From assembly GCF_008327685.1 (NCBI RefSeq), contig NZ_BDDE01000010.1, forward strand, positions 1,302,001 through 1,366,000: DNA of 64,000 nucleotides, read 5' to 3'. Source of the stretch: Actinomadura sp. K4S16 (GTDB taxonomy: Bacteria > Actinomycetota > Actinomycetes > Streptosporangiales > Streptosporangiaceae). This document shows positions 15,254 to 22,778 of the stretch, piece after piece. Positions within the stretch are counted from its first letter, which is position 1. Every line of letters starts with the position of its first letter. Made by a program: the position numbers and the translations under genes. A model generated the notes under the pieces. That model made no database searches. It saw nothing but the letters and a program-made list of their open reading frames with translations, and had not been told where the DNA came from.

Positions 15254-16217
15254 TCCCCCAGTCTCGCACCGCCGCCCCGCCCTCCCGCCGGACGGGCGCG
15301 TCGGCGCCCCGGCGGCCCGTACGCACCAGCGCACCGAGATCTCCGACCCGGTCGAAATGCTGAAGCTTGTCGGGGTTGACGATGGAGTGGATCGTCTGGA
15401 CCCGCCCGTCGGCGATCTCCAGTCCCACCACCGCGACCAACAGGTCCCGGGTGTCGAACACCAGGGCTCCCGGCTGCCCGTTGACCTCCGCGATGCGGAA
15501 GCGCACGCCACCGGCATGGGCCAGCGCGGGCCTCACCGCCGTCAGGACATGGGCCACGCGCCGCCGTCCGTTGACCGGCCGCCCCAGTGCGGGCACCTTG
15601 CCGCCACCGTCGCCGTGCAGCGCCACGTCCCGCGCCAGCAGTTCCTCGAGCGCCCGCAGGTCGCCCTGCTCGACGGCGGCGAAGAAACGCTGAGCAAGTT
15701 GCCGCCGCTGCCCCCGGGATGCGTGGTAGCGAGGCCGGTGTTCCTGGACGTGGCGCCGCGCCCGCGCCACGAGGTGCCGCGTTCCGTCCACATCGCTACC
15801 GATGATCTCGGCGACCTCGCCATACGGATACTGGAACACCTCCCGCAGCAGGAACGCGGCCCGCTGCCGCGGCGACAGGCTCTCCAGCAGCACCAGGAAG
15901 GCCAGCGACAGCGAGTCGCCGGTCTCCGCCTGATCGGCCGGGGACGGTTCGAGGGCCAGCGGTTCCGGCAGCCATTCGCCCACGTACTGCTCCCGCCGTG
16001 CCCGTGCGGAGCGCAACTGGTCGATGGCCAACCGGGTGACCAGCGTGGCGATGTACGCCCGCGGCGACAGGATCCGCTCGCCGCGCTCCAGGGTCTGGTG
16101 CAGCCGCAGGAGCGCCTCCTGCACCACGTCCTCGGCTTCGCTGACGCTGCCGAGCATCCGGTAGGCGATGGCGAACGCCCGCGGCCGCAGCTCGTCGTAC
16201 AGATCGTTGGCGGACAA
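15228..16217 (-). CDS. sigJ: ECF sigma factor, SigJ/ECF41 type
   Basis: The 329-residue protein has sigma region 2 (about 5-75, AYRMLGSVSEAEDVVQEA), region 4 (about 110-160, LSPRQRAAFLLREVF) and a long C-terminal SnoaL/NTF2-like extension (about 185-295). The extension bears DGGGK and NPDKL, and the linker YVGEWLPEP precedes region 4. These are the marks of ECF41 factors, which have no separate anti-sigma factor; the fused domain controls activity. ECF41 genes usually sit beside an oxidoreductase or epimerase, as here. The start is 6 bp after the epimerase stop. Confidence 0.9.
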   Translation of the reverse strand: MSANDLYDELRPRAFAIAYRMLGSVSEAEDVVQEALLRLHQTLERGERILSPRAYIATLVTRLAIDQLRSARARREQYVGEWLPEPLALEPSPADQAETGDSLSLAFLVLLESLSPRQRAAFLLREVFQYPYGEVAEIIGSDVDGTRHLVARARRHVQEHRPRYHASRGQRRQLAQRFFAAVEQGDLRALEELLARDVALHGDGGGKVPALGRPVNGRRRVAHVLTAVRPALAHAGGVRFRIAEVNGQPGALVFDTRDLLVAVVGLEIADGRVQTIHSIVNPDKLQHFDRVGDLGALVRTGRRGADAPVRREGGAAVRDWGSGGAGRGC

Positions 16218-16223
16218 GCCGGA

Positions 16224-17168
16224 CTACCTCAACCCGTCGGTGAAACCCGTACGCCAGGTGGGGTACTGCGGCGTCCAGCCCAGTTCACGCTTGATCTTCT
16301 CGCTGGAGACCCCGCGGGCCTGCGTCATCATGTCCACGGGTCCCTTTCCGGCCAGCGGCCGTACGAGCCAGGCGGGGACGCGGCGCGGCGGCGGGGCGCC
16401 GAGCGCGCGGGCCAGCTCCGGCAACCAGACGCGCACGGGCGCCGGCTCGTCGTCGGCGACGTGGTAGATCCCGGGCTTGCCGCGTTCGATGGCCGCGACC
16501 GTGGCGGACGCCGCATCGGTGATGTGCACCAGCGACCACACCCCGCCGCCACCGCCGACGATCGGGAACTTCCGCTTGCCGATCTGCTCGGCCATCACGG
16601 CGTCCGGCGCTGCGCTGATGCCGGTCCCGGGGCCATAGAAGCCACCGTAGCGAAGCGCGATCCCGTCGCCCCAGGTGATGCCGGTCACCGCCTCCTCCAG
16701 GTGGCGCAGCGCGGCCACCGATCTCGCCACGTCCGCGGGCGGATTCGGCTCGATCCGGTCGTTCTCGTCGGCGAGCGGTCCGCCGGTGCGCTCCATCCAC
16801 ATGGAGTGGCTCTGCGCCACGAACCTGCCGACGCCGGCGGCGCGCGCAGCGGCCAACAGGTGGTCGGTGCCTTCGGTGCGCAGCCGGTCGGTGGCGGCCG
16901 CCATCCGCTTCACACGCCGGAAGTCCACCGGCCCGCTCAACGCGGTGAGCTGATGGACGATCACCTCCGGCTCGGCCCGCGCCACCGCGTCGGCCACCGA
17001 GTCGGGGTCGAGCGCGTCGACGACCACCGGTTCCGCGCCCAGCTTCCGAAGCCCAGCCGTCTTGGCAGGCGACCGGGTCGTACCGACAACCGCATGCCCA
17101 CGCGCCACCAACTGGGAGACAAGGTGCCCCCCGATCGCCCCCGACGCCCCCGCGATGAAGATCTTCAT
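16224..17168 (-). CDS. NAD(P)-dependent epimerase/dehydratase family protein
   Basis: The 314-residue extended SDR starts at ATG 17168 behind GGAGG. The cofactor loop is GASGAIGGHLV (about 7-17). A GGFYGPGTGI segment follows the active-site region. The expected Tyr-x3-Lys pair is not obvious, as in many atypical SDRs. The substrate is unknown; relatives act on nucleotide sugars or quinones. It is the first gene of the presumed operon epimerase-sigJ-fhuF-like and is the probable target of the sigma factor, although a clear ECF41 promoter was not found upstream. Confidence 0.82.
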   Translation of the reverse strand: MKIFIAGASGAIGGHLVSQLVARGHAVVGTTRSPAKTAGLRKLGAEPVVVDALDPDSVADAVARAEPEVIVHQLTALSGPVDFRRVKRMAAATDRLRTEGTDHLLAAARAAGVGRFVAQSHSMWMERTGGPLADENDRIEPNPPADVARSVAALRHLEEAVTGITWGDGIALRYGGFYGPGTGISAAPDAVMAEQIGKRKFPIVGGGGGVWSLVHITDAASATVAAIERGKPGIYHVADDEPAPVRVWLPELARALGAPPPRRVPAWLVRPLAGKGPVDMMTQARGVSSEKIKRELGWTPQYPTWRTGFTDGLR

Positions 17169-17343
17169 AACGCCTCCGTTCGTTGCGCTCCCCAAGTCGC
17201 GCTCGAACAGAAGACGAAACGCCCCCACCCCCCATGAACAGCAGTGACCGAGAACACAGCCCCGGCTCACCTCACGGCGCAGGAGGCGACGAACCAAGCC
17301 CAGCGATTACCAAGACGGCCGAGGAGGAAAGACCGGGTGCGCT

Positions 17344-17831
17344 GACCTCAGCCCGCGCCGCGACCACGCGACGACCTCAATGGTCGCGATCGCGTCCGAA
17401 GGCAGGTTCGAGCCTGCGAGAACCTGATCGCGCAGCGAGCCGCCAGGCGAGACGGAGCGATGCCAGCGATCGCCCGCAGTGCCCGACGATGGAGGGCCGC
17501 CAAGGCCCGAAGGAGGAGGGCACTGCAATAAGCACCCCGCCGACCTCAGCCCGCGCCGCGACCACGCGACGACCTCAATGGTCGCGATCGCGTCCGAAGG
17601 CAGGTTCGAGCCTGCGAGAACCTGATCGCGCAGCGAGCCGCCAGGCGAGACGGAGCGATGCCAGCGATCGCCCGCAGTGCCCGACGATGGAGGGCCGCCA
17701 AGGCCCGAAGGAGGAGGGCACTGCCATGAACACAGCAGCGAGCCGCCAGGCGAGACGGAGCGATGCCAGCGATCGCCCCGATTTTTTTCGACGATGGAGG
17801 GCCGCCAGGCCCGAAGGAGGAGAAAAAAATC
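17344..17831. repeat. 198-bp tandem repeat with a third partial copy and swapped stem
   Basis: Copy 1 (17344-17541) and copy 2 (17542-17735) are near-identical direct repeats. A third, partial copy covers 17736-17831. Each ends in a two-part hairpin with a conserved interior (GGGCC/GGCCC plus a CCTTC bulge). The outer stem is GCAGTGCCC/GGGCACTGC in copies 1 and 2 but GATTTTTTTC/GAAAAAAATC in copy 3, pairing perfectly each time. Further short palindromes occur inside (GCGATCGC, GCAGG-TTCGAG-CCTGC). The whole stretch from 17169 to 17829 has no credible gene. Confidence 0.85.
17780..17831 (-). terminator. Hairpin ending the 30-codon ORF
   Basis: On the minus strand GATTTTTTTC and GAAAAAAATC form a 10-bp stem around a 32-base interior that contains its own GGGCC/GGCCC hairpin. 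It begins at the stop codon of the 17830-17922 ORF. The U-rich arm and position suggest a 3' end or terminator. Confidence 0.55.
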
Positions 17832-17922
17832 AATCAGCTCTACGGTCCAGGGCCGTCTGCAGGGCGCGGGCGGCTTCTTCCTGGGCGTCTTCGGCGGGGG
17901 CGTTGTTCTGGGTTTCGTTCAT
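17830..17922 (-). CDS. 30-residue ORF of unknown function behind an orphan leader
   Basis: ATG 17922 is preceded at a good distance by GGAG. The ORF encodes 30 residues beginning MNETQNNAPAEDAQEEAARA and ending in a basic LDRRAD. It is acidic, Ala/Glu/Gln-rich and probably helical, with no membrane segment or cysteine. It is the only ORF downstream of the orphan leader peptide and its palindromic operator, and a hairpin begins at its stop codon. It resembles no family I recognise. It may be a regulatory small protein, a remnant of a former biosynthetic gene's start, or not translated. Confidence 0.45.
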   Translation of the reverse strand: MNETQNNAPAEDAQEEAARALQTALDRRAD

Positions 17923-18052
17923 GATGGGTTGCTCCGATCGCTGAGCTGGTGGCCAGAGGGGCCGCCGGGGAGACCGTGGTTCGCACGGTCCGGCGCGATA
18001 TCGGACTCATGGCCAGGCAGAGCCTCCGCAGCGGGTGCCGGCCTGCCGATGA

Positions 18053-18097
18053 TCAGGCCCCGCTGCGGCAGCGAAGGATTACCACGTAACGCCGCAT
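18053..18097 (-). CDS. Orphan branched-chain leader peptide
   Basis: A 14-codon ORF reads MRRYVVILRCRSGA, with consecutive Val-Val-Ile-Leu codons. It lies 54 bp downstream of a palindrome of the ilvB/cimA type. TAACCT stands where a -10 hexamer would make the transcript nearly leaderless. GCTGC-CG-GCAGC at the end of the ORF, and GACCGTG/CACGGTC at 17972-17990, can form hairpins, but no U-tract terminator follows. No amino-acid biosynthetic gene lies downstream; the next ORF is the 30-codon one. Confidence 0.6.
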   Translation of the reverse strand: MRRYVVILRCRSGA

Positions 18098-18151
18098 GAC
18101 TACTGCGAGGTTACCCGCGGTCCGGCGGGTTGTCCCGACCCGTGGCCCAAA

Positions 18152-18168
18152 ATCTCGGCATATGAGAC
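18152..18168. promoter_or_regulatory. Palindromic operator, orphan leader unit
   Basis: Read on the minus strand the site is GTCTCATATGCCGAGAT, one base from perfect symmetry. It touches the serA terminator and lies 54 bp upstream of the orphan leader peptide. It matches the ilvB site in 15 of 17 positions. Confidence 0.65.
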
Positions 18169-18204
18169 GGGCGGGTGTCCGGCACCTGGCCGGACACCCG
18201 CCCG
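18168..18204 (-). terminator. Strong hairpin after serA
   Basis: Fifteen-base arms, CGGGCGGGTGTCCGG and its exact complement, enclose a 7-base loop. It starts about 79 bases beyond the serA stop. There is no U-run, but the stability suggests an actinobacterial I-shaped terminator. Confidence 0.7.
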
Positions 18205-18282
18205 AAGCTCAGCGTCTGCGTCGGTCTGGGGGCGATCCCGGACCGGCGATCAGCCTGCGCATTCTCCCGGGGAACCCCCGGA

Positions 18283-19872
18283 TCAGCCTTCCAGGTCGAC
18301 GCGGCGGCCCATGTCGGCGCCCACCTCGCGTGTGATGGCGTCGACGAGCTGCGGGGAGATCGCCGAGTCGACGGTGAGGGCGATCAGCGCCTTGCCGCCC
18401 TTGGCGTCGCGGCCGACCTGCATGCCGGCGATGTTGACCTGCTCGTCGCCGAGGAGCTTGCCGACCGCGCCGACGATGCCGGGGCGGTCGACGTAGGAGA
18501 AGAACGCCATGTGCTCGGTCGGGACGAGCTCCATGTTGTAGCCGTTGATCTCGATGATCCGCTCGGCGTGCTTGGGGCCGGTGAGGGTCCCCGACACCGA
18601 CACCACGGAGCCGTCGGACATCGTGCCGCGGACCTGGACGACGTTGCGCCAGTCGGGGCTGTCCTCGCTGGTGGTGAGGGTGACCTCGACGCCGCGGTCG
18701 CGGGCCAGCAGCGGCGCGTTGACGAAGGTCACGGCCTCCTCGATGACGTCCACGAAGACGCCCTTGAGGGCGGCCAGCTCCAGCACCTTGACGTCGTGCT
18801 CGGCGATCTCGCCGCGGACCACCACGTCCAGCCGGACGGGGACGCCGCCTGCGAGGGCGGTGAAGATGCGGCCGAGCTTCTCGGCGAGCGGCAGGCCGGG
18901 CTTGACGTCCTCGGCGACGGCGCCGCCCTGCACGTTCACGGCGTCCGGGACGAACTCGCCGGACAGCGCGAGCTTCACCGAGCGGGCGACCTGGGTGCCC
19001 GCCTTCTCCTGCGCCTCGTGGGTGCTGGCGCCGAGGTGCGGGGTGACGACGACGCTGTCGTGGTGGAACAGCGGGCTCTCGGTGCACGGCTCGGTGCTGA
19101 ACACGTCGATGCCGGCGCCGGCGACCCGGCCGTCCTTGAGCGCGAGGTCGAGGGCGGCCTCGTCGACGATGCCGCCGCGGGCGGCGTTGACGATGCGGAC
19201 GGACGGCTTGACCTGCTGGAGCTCGCGGTCGCCGATGAGGCCGAGGGTCTCGGGCGTCTTCGGCAGGTGGACGGTGATGAAGTCGCTCTCGCGGAGCAGC
19301 TCGTCGATGGTGACGAGCTTCACACCGAGCTGGGCGGCGCGGGCGGCCTGGACGTAGGGGTCGAACGCGATCACGTTCATGTCGAAGGCGGCGAGGCGCT
19401 GCGCGACGAGGACGCCGATGCGGCCGAGGCCGAGCACGCCGACGGTCTTGCCCTGGAGCTCGACGCCGGTGTACTTGGAGCGCTTCCACTCGCCCTGCTT
19501 GAGCGCGGAGTGGCCCTGCGGCACGTTCCGGGCGGTGGCGAGGAGCAGCGCGATCGCATGCTCGGCGGCGGTGACGATGTTGGACGTCGGCGCGTTGACG
19601 ACCATGACGCCGGCCTTGGTGGCGGCCTCCACGTCGACGTTGTCGAGGCCGACGCCGGCCCGGGCGACGACCCGGAGCTTCTTGGCGTGGCGGAACACCT
19701 CGGCGGTGACCTTGGTGGCGCTGCGGACGATCAGGGCGTCCACGTCCGCGACGGCGGGCAGCAGCTGTTCTTTGTCGCTGCCGTCGACGTGCCGGACGTC
19801 GAAGTCGGCCTCCAGCACGGCGATGCCGGCCGGGGAGAGTTCTTCTGCGACGAGGACGACGGGCTTGCTCAA
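18283..19872 (-). CDS. serA: D-3-phosphoglycerate dehydrogenase
   Basis: The 529-residue protein starts at TTG 19872, matching the usual SKPVVLVAEEL N terminus and the normal actinobacterial length. The NAD fold contains GLGRIGVLVAQRLAAFD (about 147-163), and the catalytic His region reads TPHLGASTHEAQEKAG (about 280). An intervening domain and a C-terminal ACT domain (about 455-529, FFSYVDRPGIVGAVG) provide serine feedback. It makes 3-phosphohydroxypyruvate, the first step to serine. The gene lies in the ilv/leu region, as in other actinobacteria. Confidence 0.96.
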   Translation of the reverse strand: MSKPVVLVAEELSPAGIAVLEADFDVRHVDGSDKEQLLPAVADVDALIVRSATKVTAEVFRHAKKLRVVARAGVGLDNVDVEAATKAGVMVVNAPTSNIVTAAEHAIALLLATARNVPQGHSALKQGEWKRSKYTGVELQGKTVGVLGLGRIGVLVAQRLAAFDMNVIAFDPYVQAARAAQLGVKLVTIDELLRESDFITVHLPKTPETLGLIGDRELQQVKPSVRIVNAARGGIVDEAALDLALKDGRVAGAGIDVFSTEPCTESPLFHHDSVVVTPHLGASTHEAQEKAGTQVARSVKLALSGEFVPDAVNVQGGAVAEDVKPGLPLAEKLGRIFTALAGGVPVRLDVVVRGEIAEHDVKVLELAALKGVFVDVIEEAVTFVNAPLLARDRGVEVTLTTSEDSPDWRNVVQVRGTMSDGSVVSVSGTLTGPKHAERIIEINGYNMELVPTEHMAFFSYVDRPGIVGAVGKLLGDEQVNIAGMQVGRDAKGGKALIALTVDSAISPQLVDAITREVGADMGRRVDLEG

Positions 19873-20045
19873 GAGAAAACAGTCCTTCGAAAAGTGGATG
19901 TTCGTGTGCTGTGTGCAGGTGAAGTCGCGAGTCACCTCGTCGTGCCCTCGCCCCCGCCGGCGAGTCTATAACCCGGGGGCGGCACCGGTTCGCGGCAGGG
20001 AAAGACCCACCGGTAACTCCGGTTCGTCCCGCCGCGCCGGGTTCG

Positions 20046-20684
20046 TCAGGCGGCGTTCGGCTCCGGCACCGAGACGAGCACGGACGCGACCCGCTCCGCG
20101 TCGGCCACGTGCACGTGCGGGACGTCCACGAACACCCGCAGCGGCCCGGGCGGCAGGCCCAGCTCGTCGGCGACCTGGAGCTGCACCTCGCGCAGCGGGA
20201 TGTACGCCAGGTAGGCGCGGTGGACGTTCTGCGACCGGAACATCGCCGTCATGATCAGCCGGTAGCCGCGGATGCGGAACGACAGCGCGGTCAGCGCCGG
20301 CAGCCCGTCGGCCGGCTCGCCCGGGATCGTCAGCGAGATCCACGCGCTGGTCGTCCACGGCCGCGCGCGAAGCAGGTCGACCACCCACCGGATCTGGTCG
20401 TGGCCCTGCAGGTCGTGCAGCCGCGGCCAGAGCCGCCCGCGGACGGCCCGGCGGGTGCGCTCCTGCGCCCGCCGGACGAGCCGCTCCCGGTCGCCGTACT
20501 CGCGCAGGATCGGGTCCTCCCAGCTCAGCGAGCAGATCTCGAACAGCAGCGGCGGCCCCTCGATGATGGGGCCGCCGTCCTCCAGCCCCGCCTCCCCTGC
20601 CGCCCACACGTGCCGCAGGACCCCGATCCACGCTTGCCCGCACGTCTCGAAGCGCCGGACGTCGTTGTCCTCCCGCCCCGGCAT
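20046..20684 (-). CDS. Thymidylate-synthase-like protein lacking the catalytic Cys
   Basis: The protein has 212 residues from ATG 20684, which follows GAGGAG. The C-terminal half resembles the ThyA fold in order. FRSQNVHRAYLAYIPL corresponds to the QRSxDxxLGxPFN nucleotide-binding segment, LGLPPGPLRVFVD to the ExGEF region, and VPHVHVAD to DAHIYLNH. Where ThyA has the nucleophile in PCH, this protein reads AWISLTIPG, so the methyl-transfer chemistry is not expected. It may bind a nucleotide or be a structural relative. Homology is judged by eye. The gene is isolated between serA and the DUF2079 gene. Confidence 0.6.
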   Translation of the reverse strand: MPGREDNDVRRFETCGQAWIGVLRHVWAAGEAGLEDGGPIIEGPPLLFEICSLSWEDPILREYGDRERLVRRAQERTRRAVRGRLWPRLHDLQGHDQIRWVVDLLRARPWTTSAWISLTIPGEPADGLPALTALSFRIRGYRLIMTAMFRSQNVHRAYLAYIPLREVQLQVADELGLPPGPLRVFVDVPHVHVADAERVASVLVSVPEPNAA

Positions 20685-21090
20685 GTCACGGCTCCTCGCC
20701 GCTGCCCGCGCGCCGGCCCGCCGCGCGGACCGGGGATTCGCCCGCACCTCGCATTGCCCGCCGGGCGGGGAATTCCGGTGCACCACTCGCCGGTGCCATC
20801 GCCTCGCCGCCGTTCCGCCTCACACCGCTCATGCACACGCCCCAAAGGCCCGCACCGGCCGAGGTCACGGGGTGTTCGCGCAGGTTCTCCCGCGCCGGCC
20901 GCGGCCGCCACGGCTCCCCTCAAGTATCTGGCAAAGTACCCGGAAAGGATAGGGATGATTGGCGGATCGGTGCCTTCACCGGCATTCTGACGCGTGCGAC
21001 GATGATCGGTCAGCGGACAATCCGTCCAAAAGCCGCGTTTTGCCTTACCAGGGGCCCGCCTTACCGAGGGCGGCCTGTCAGGGGTCCGCC
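20685..21090. other. Intergenic region without a convincing gene
   Basis: This 406-bp stretch separates the ThyA-like gene from the DUF2079 gene. The left half is GC-rich. The part at about 20920-21045 is AT-richer and may hold the promoter of the ThyA-like gene. A 60-codon minus-strand ORF (20686-20868) has no ribosome site or recognisable features and is not called. Confidence 0.5.
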
Positions 21091-22722
21091 TCACCAGGGG
21101 TCGGGGACGTCCCGGTACAGCACGATGTAGCCGTTCCGCCGGAACACCTCCCGGTACCCCTCCGCCTTCAGCTCCTCGACCCGCCGCCGCTGCTCGGCGG
21201 GCGAGGCGAAGGGGAACTCCAGCCGCCTCACCTGCGCGACCACCCAGGGCGCGCCGTGCGACCGGTCGTCCCACAGCAGCACGCGGGCGCGGGACGTCAG
21301 CGCCGGGCCGACGCCGTTGGCGGCCTCGACGAGCGCGCCGTCCGGGATGCGCGCGGCCGCCGCGGACGCCGCCCTGGCCCGCTCGTTCTGCCGCCACAGC
21401 GCGGGGTCGGCGAGGTGCCGGTAGGCGAAGAACGGCGCGCACGCGACCATGGCAGCGAGGATCCCGGCCATCGGCGCGGCGGACGGCAGCCGTCCGAGCC
21501 GCCCGCTCGCGAACCGGGCCCGCCCGCGCAGCCGCGCCGCGCCGTCCGCCGCCGCCAGGACGAGCACGGCGATGATGAAGGCGTTGTAGTGGTAGTGGGG
21601 CTCCCACCAGTTGCCGAACCGGCTGGCGAGCATCCGCTCCGCGAGCAGCGGGACGGCCGTCAGGGTCAGCGGGGACGCCAGCGGCAGCAGCAGCAGCGGC
21701 AGCAGCACCAGCGCCATCGTGAGGAGCTTCCGCGGCGGGTCGCCGAGGACGCGCACGACGTCCCACGGGTGGGTGACGGCGTGCACCGCCGCGTGGGGAA
21801 GGTCGGGGCCGAGGTCGCCGTACGCCCAGTAGTAGTCGTTGTCCCCGCCGAACGCCGCGATGACCACGCGGGAGCAGAACCAGGTGGCGCCCAGCCCGAT
21901 CGCGACGTACGCCAGCCCCGCCCGCCGCTCCCCCGGCGCCGGCAGCCCGCGCAGAAAGCCGAGGCCGCGCGGAACGCGCAGGCCGCGCAGAAAGCGCAGA
22001 CCGCGCGGAGAGTCGAGGCCGCGCGGGGAGCCATGGGCGCGCGGGGAGCGTGGGGGGTGGGGGGTGGGGCGGGTCAGGAGGTAGAGGCCGAAGCCGGCGA
22101 GGAGTAGGCCCATGTCCTCCTTGACCAGCAGGAGGGCGAACGCGGCGGCGGCCGCCTGGCCGCGGCGTCCCGCGTCGTACCGCTCGATCATCAGCGCCGA
22201 CAGCAGCGGGACGAAGGCGACCTCGTGGAAGTCGAAGGCCAGCGCCTCGGCGATCGGCCAGGACAGAGCGTAGGCGCCCGCCGCGCAGTAGGCGGCGCCG
22301 GCGCCGAGCCTCCGCTCGGTGTACCGCCAGATCGGGAGGATCGCCAGCGCGAGCAGGACGGCCTGCGCGACGAGCAGCGTCGCCGGGCCGTCGTGGATCC
22401 AGTAGAGCGGCGCGAGCAGCGCGAGGATCGGCGAGAAGTGGTCGCCGAGGATCGAGAAGTCGGGACCGAAGTCGTTGTGGACGCCCTTGACGATCGCGAC
22501 CGGCAGGCCGAACCGGCTGTAGGAGCGGATCGCCTGGTCGAAGATCACCAGGTCGTAGCTGCCCGCCCGGAAGGCGCGCAGCCGCATCAGCGAGTACACC
22601 GCGTACAGCAGCGCGCTCGCCGCCACCAGCGCCGCCAGGGCGGCACGCCGACGCCGGGCGGCTCCCCCGCGGCCTGCGGAGGAGCCCCCGGCCGGTCCCT
22701 CCACCGCAACCGCCTCGACCAC
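21091..22722 (-). CDS. DUF2079 multi-spanning membrane protein
   Basis: The 543-residue protein begins at GTG 22722. It has about ten membrane helices, with the DUF2079 hallmarks YDLVIFDQAIRSYSRFGLPV (about 60-79), LGDHFSPILALLAPLYW (about 95-112) and FHEVAFVPLLSALMIERYD. The family is predicted to be GT-C-like, possibly polyprenyl-phosphate-dependent glycosyltransferases, without proven activity. A loop at about 225-265 is a repeated Arg-Gly-Leu/Pro sequence (RGLRFLRGLRVPRGL), unlike the rest of the protein and built from short DNA repeats. It follows the ABC permease by 56 bp on the same strand. Confidence 0.85.
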   Translation of the reverse strand: MVEAVAVEGPAGGSSAGRGGAARRRRAALAALVAASALLYAVYSLMRLRAFRAGSYDLVIFDQAIRSYSRFGLPVAIVKGVHNDFGPDFSILGDHFSPILALLAPLYWIHDGPATLLVAQAVLLALAILPIWRYTERRLGAGAAYCAAGAYALSWPIAEALAFDFHEVAFVPLLSALMIERYDAGRRGQAAAAAFALLLVKEDMGLLLAGFGLYLLTRPTPHPPRSPRAHGSPRGLDSPRGLRFLRGLRVPRGLGFLRGLPAPGERRAGLAYVAIGLGATWFCSRVVIAAFGGDNDYYWAYGDLGPDLPHAAVHAVTHPWDVVRVLGDPPRKLLTMALVLLPLLLLPLASPLTLTAVPLLAERMLASRFGNWWEPHYHYNAFIIAVLVLAAADGAARLRGRARFASGRLGRLPSAAPMAGILAAMVACAPFFAYRHLADPALWRQNERARAASAAAARIPDGALVEAANGVGPALTSRARVLLWDDRSHGAPWVVAQVRRLEFPFASPAEQRRRVEELKAEGYREVFRRNGYIVLYRDVPDPW

Positions 22723-22778
22723 GCGCCGGACGCTACCACCAGCGCCGGCGCGTGGCCGAGCGGCCCTACGGGTGTCCT

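Noticed and set aside
16980..17300. ECF41 promoter (TGTCAC ... CGTC) before the epimerase gene
   Set aside because: Only a partial GGTCAC with unsuitable spacing to CGT(T/C) was seen.
17410..17425. GCAGGTTCGAGCCTGC resembling a tRNA T-arm
   Set aside because: The loop has six bases and no acceptor, D or anticodon arm can be built around it.
17183..17944. Long plus-strand frame across the 198-bp repeats
   Set aside because: The translation is itself a repeat of the DNA unit, with no ribosome site or domain; the region is better explained as structured repeats.
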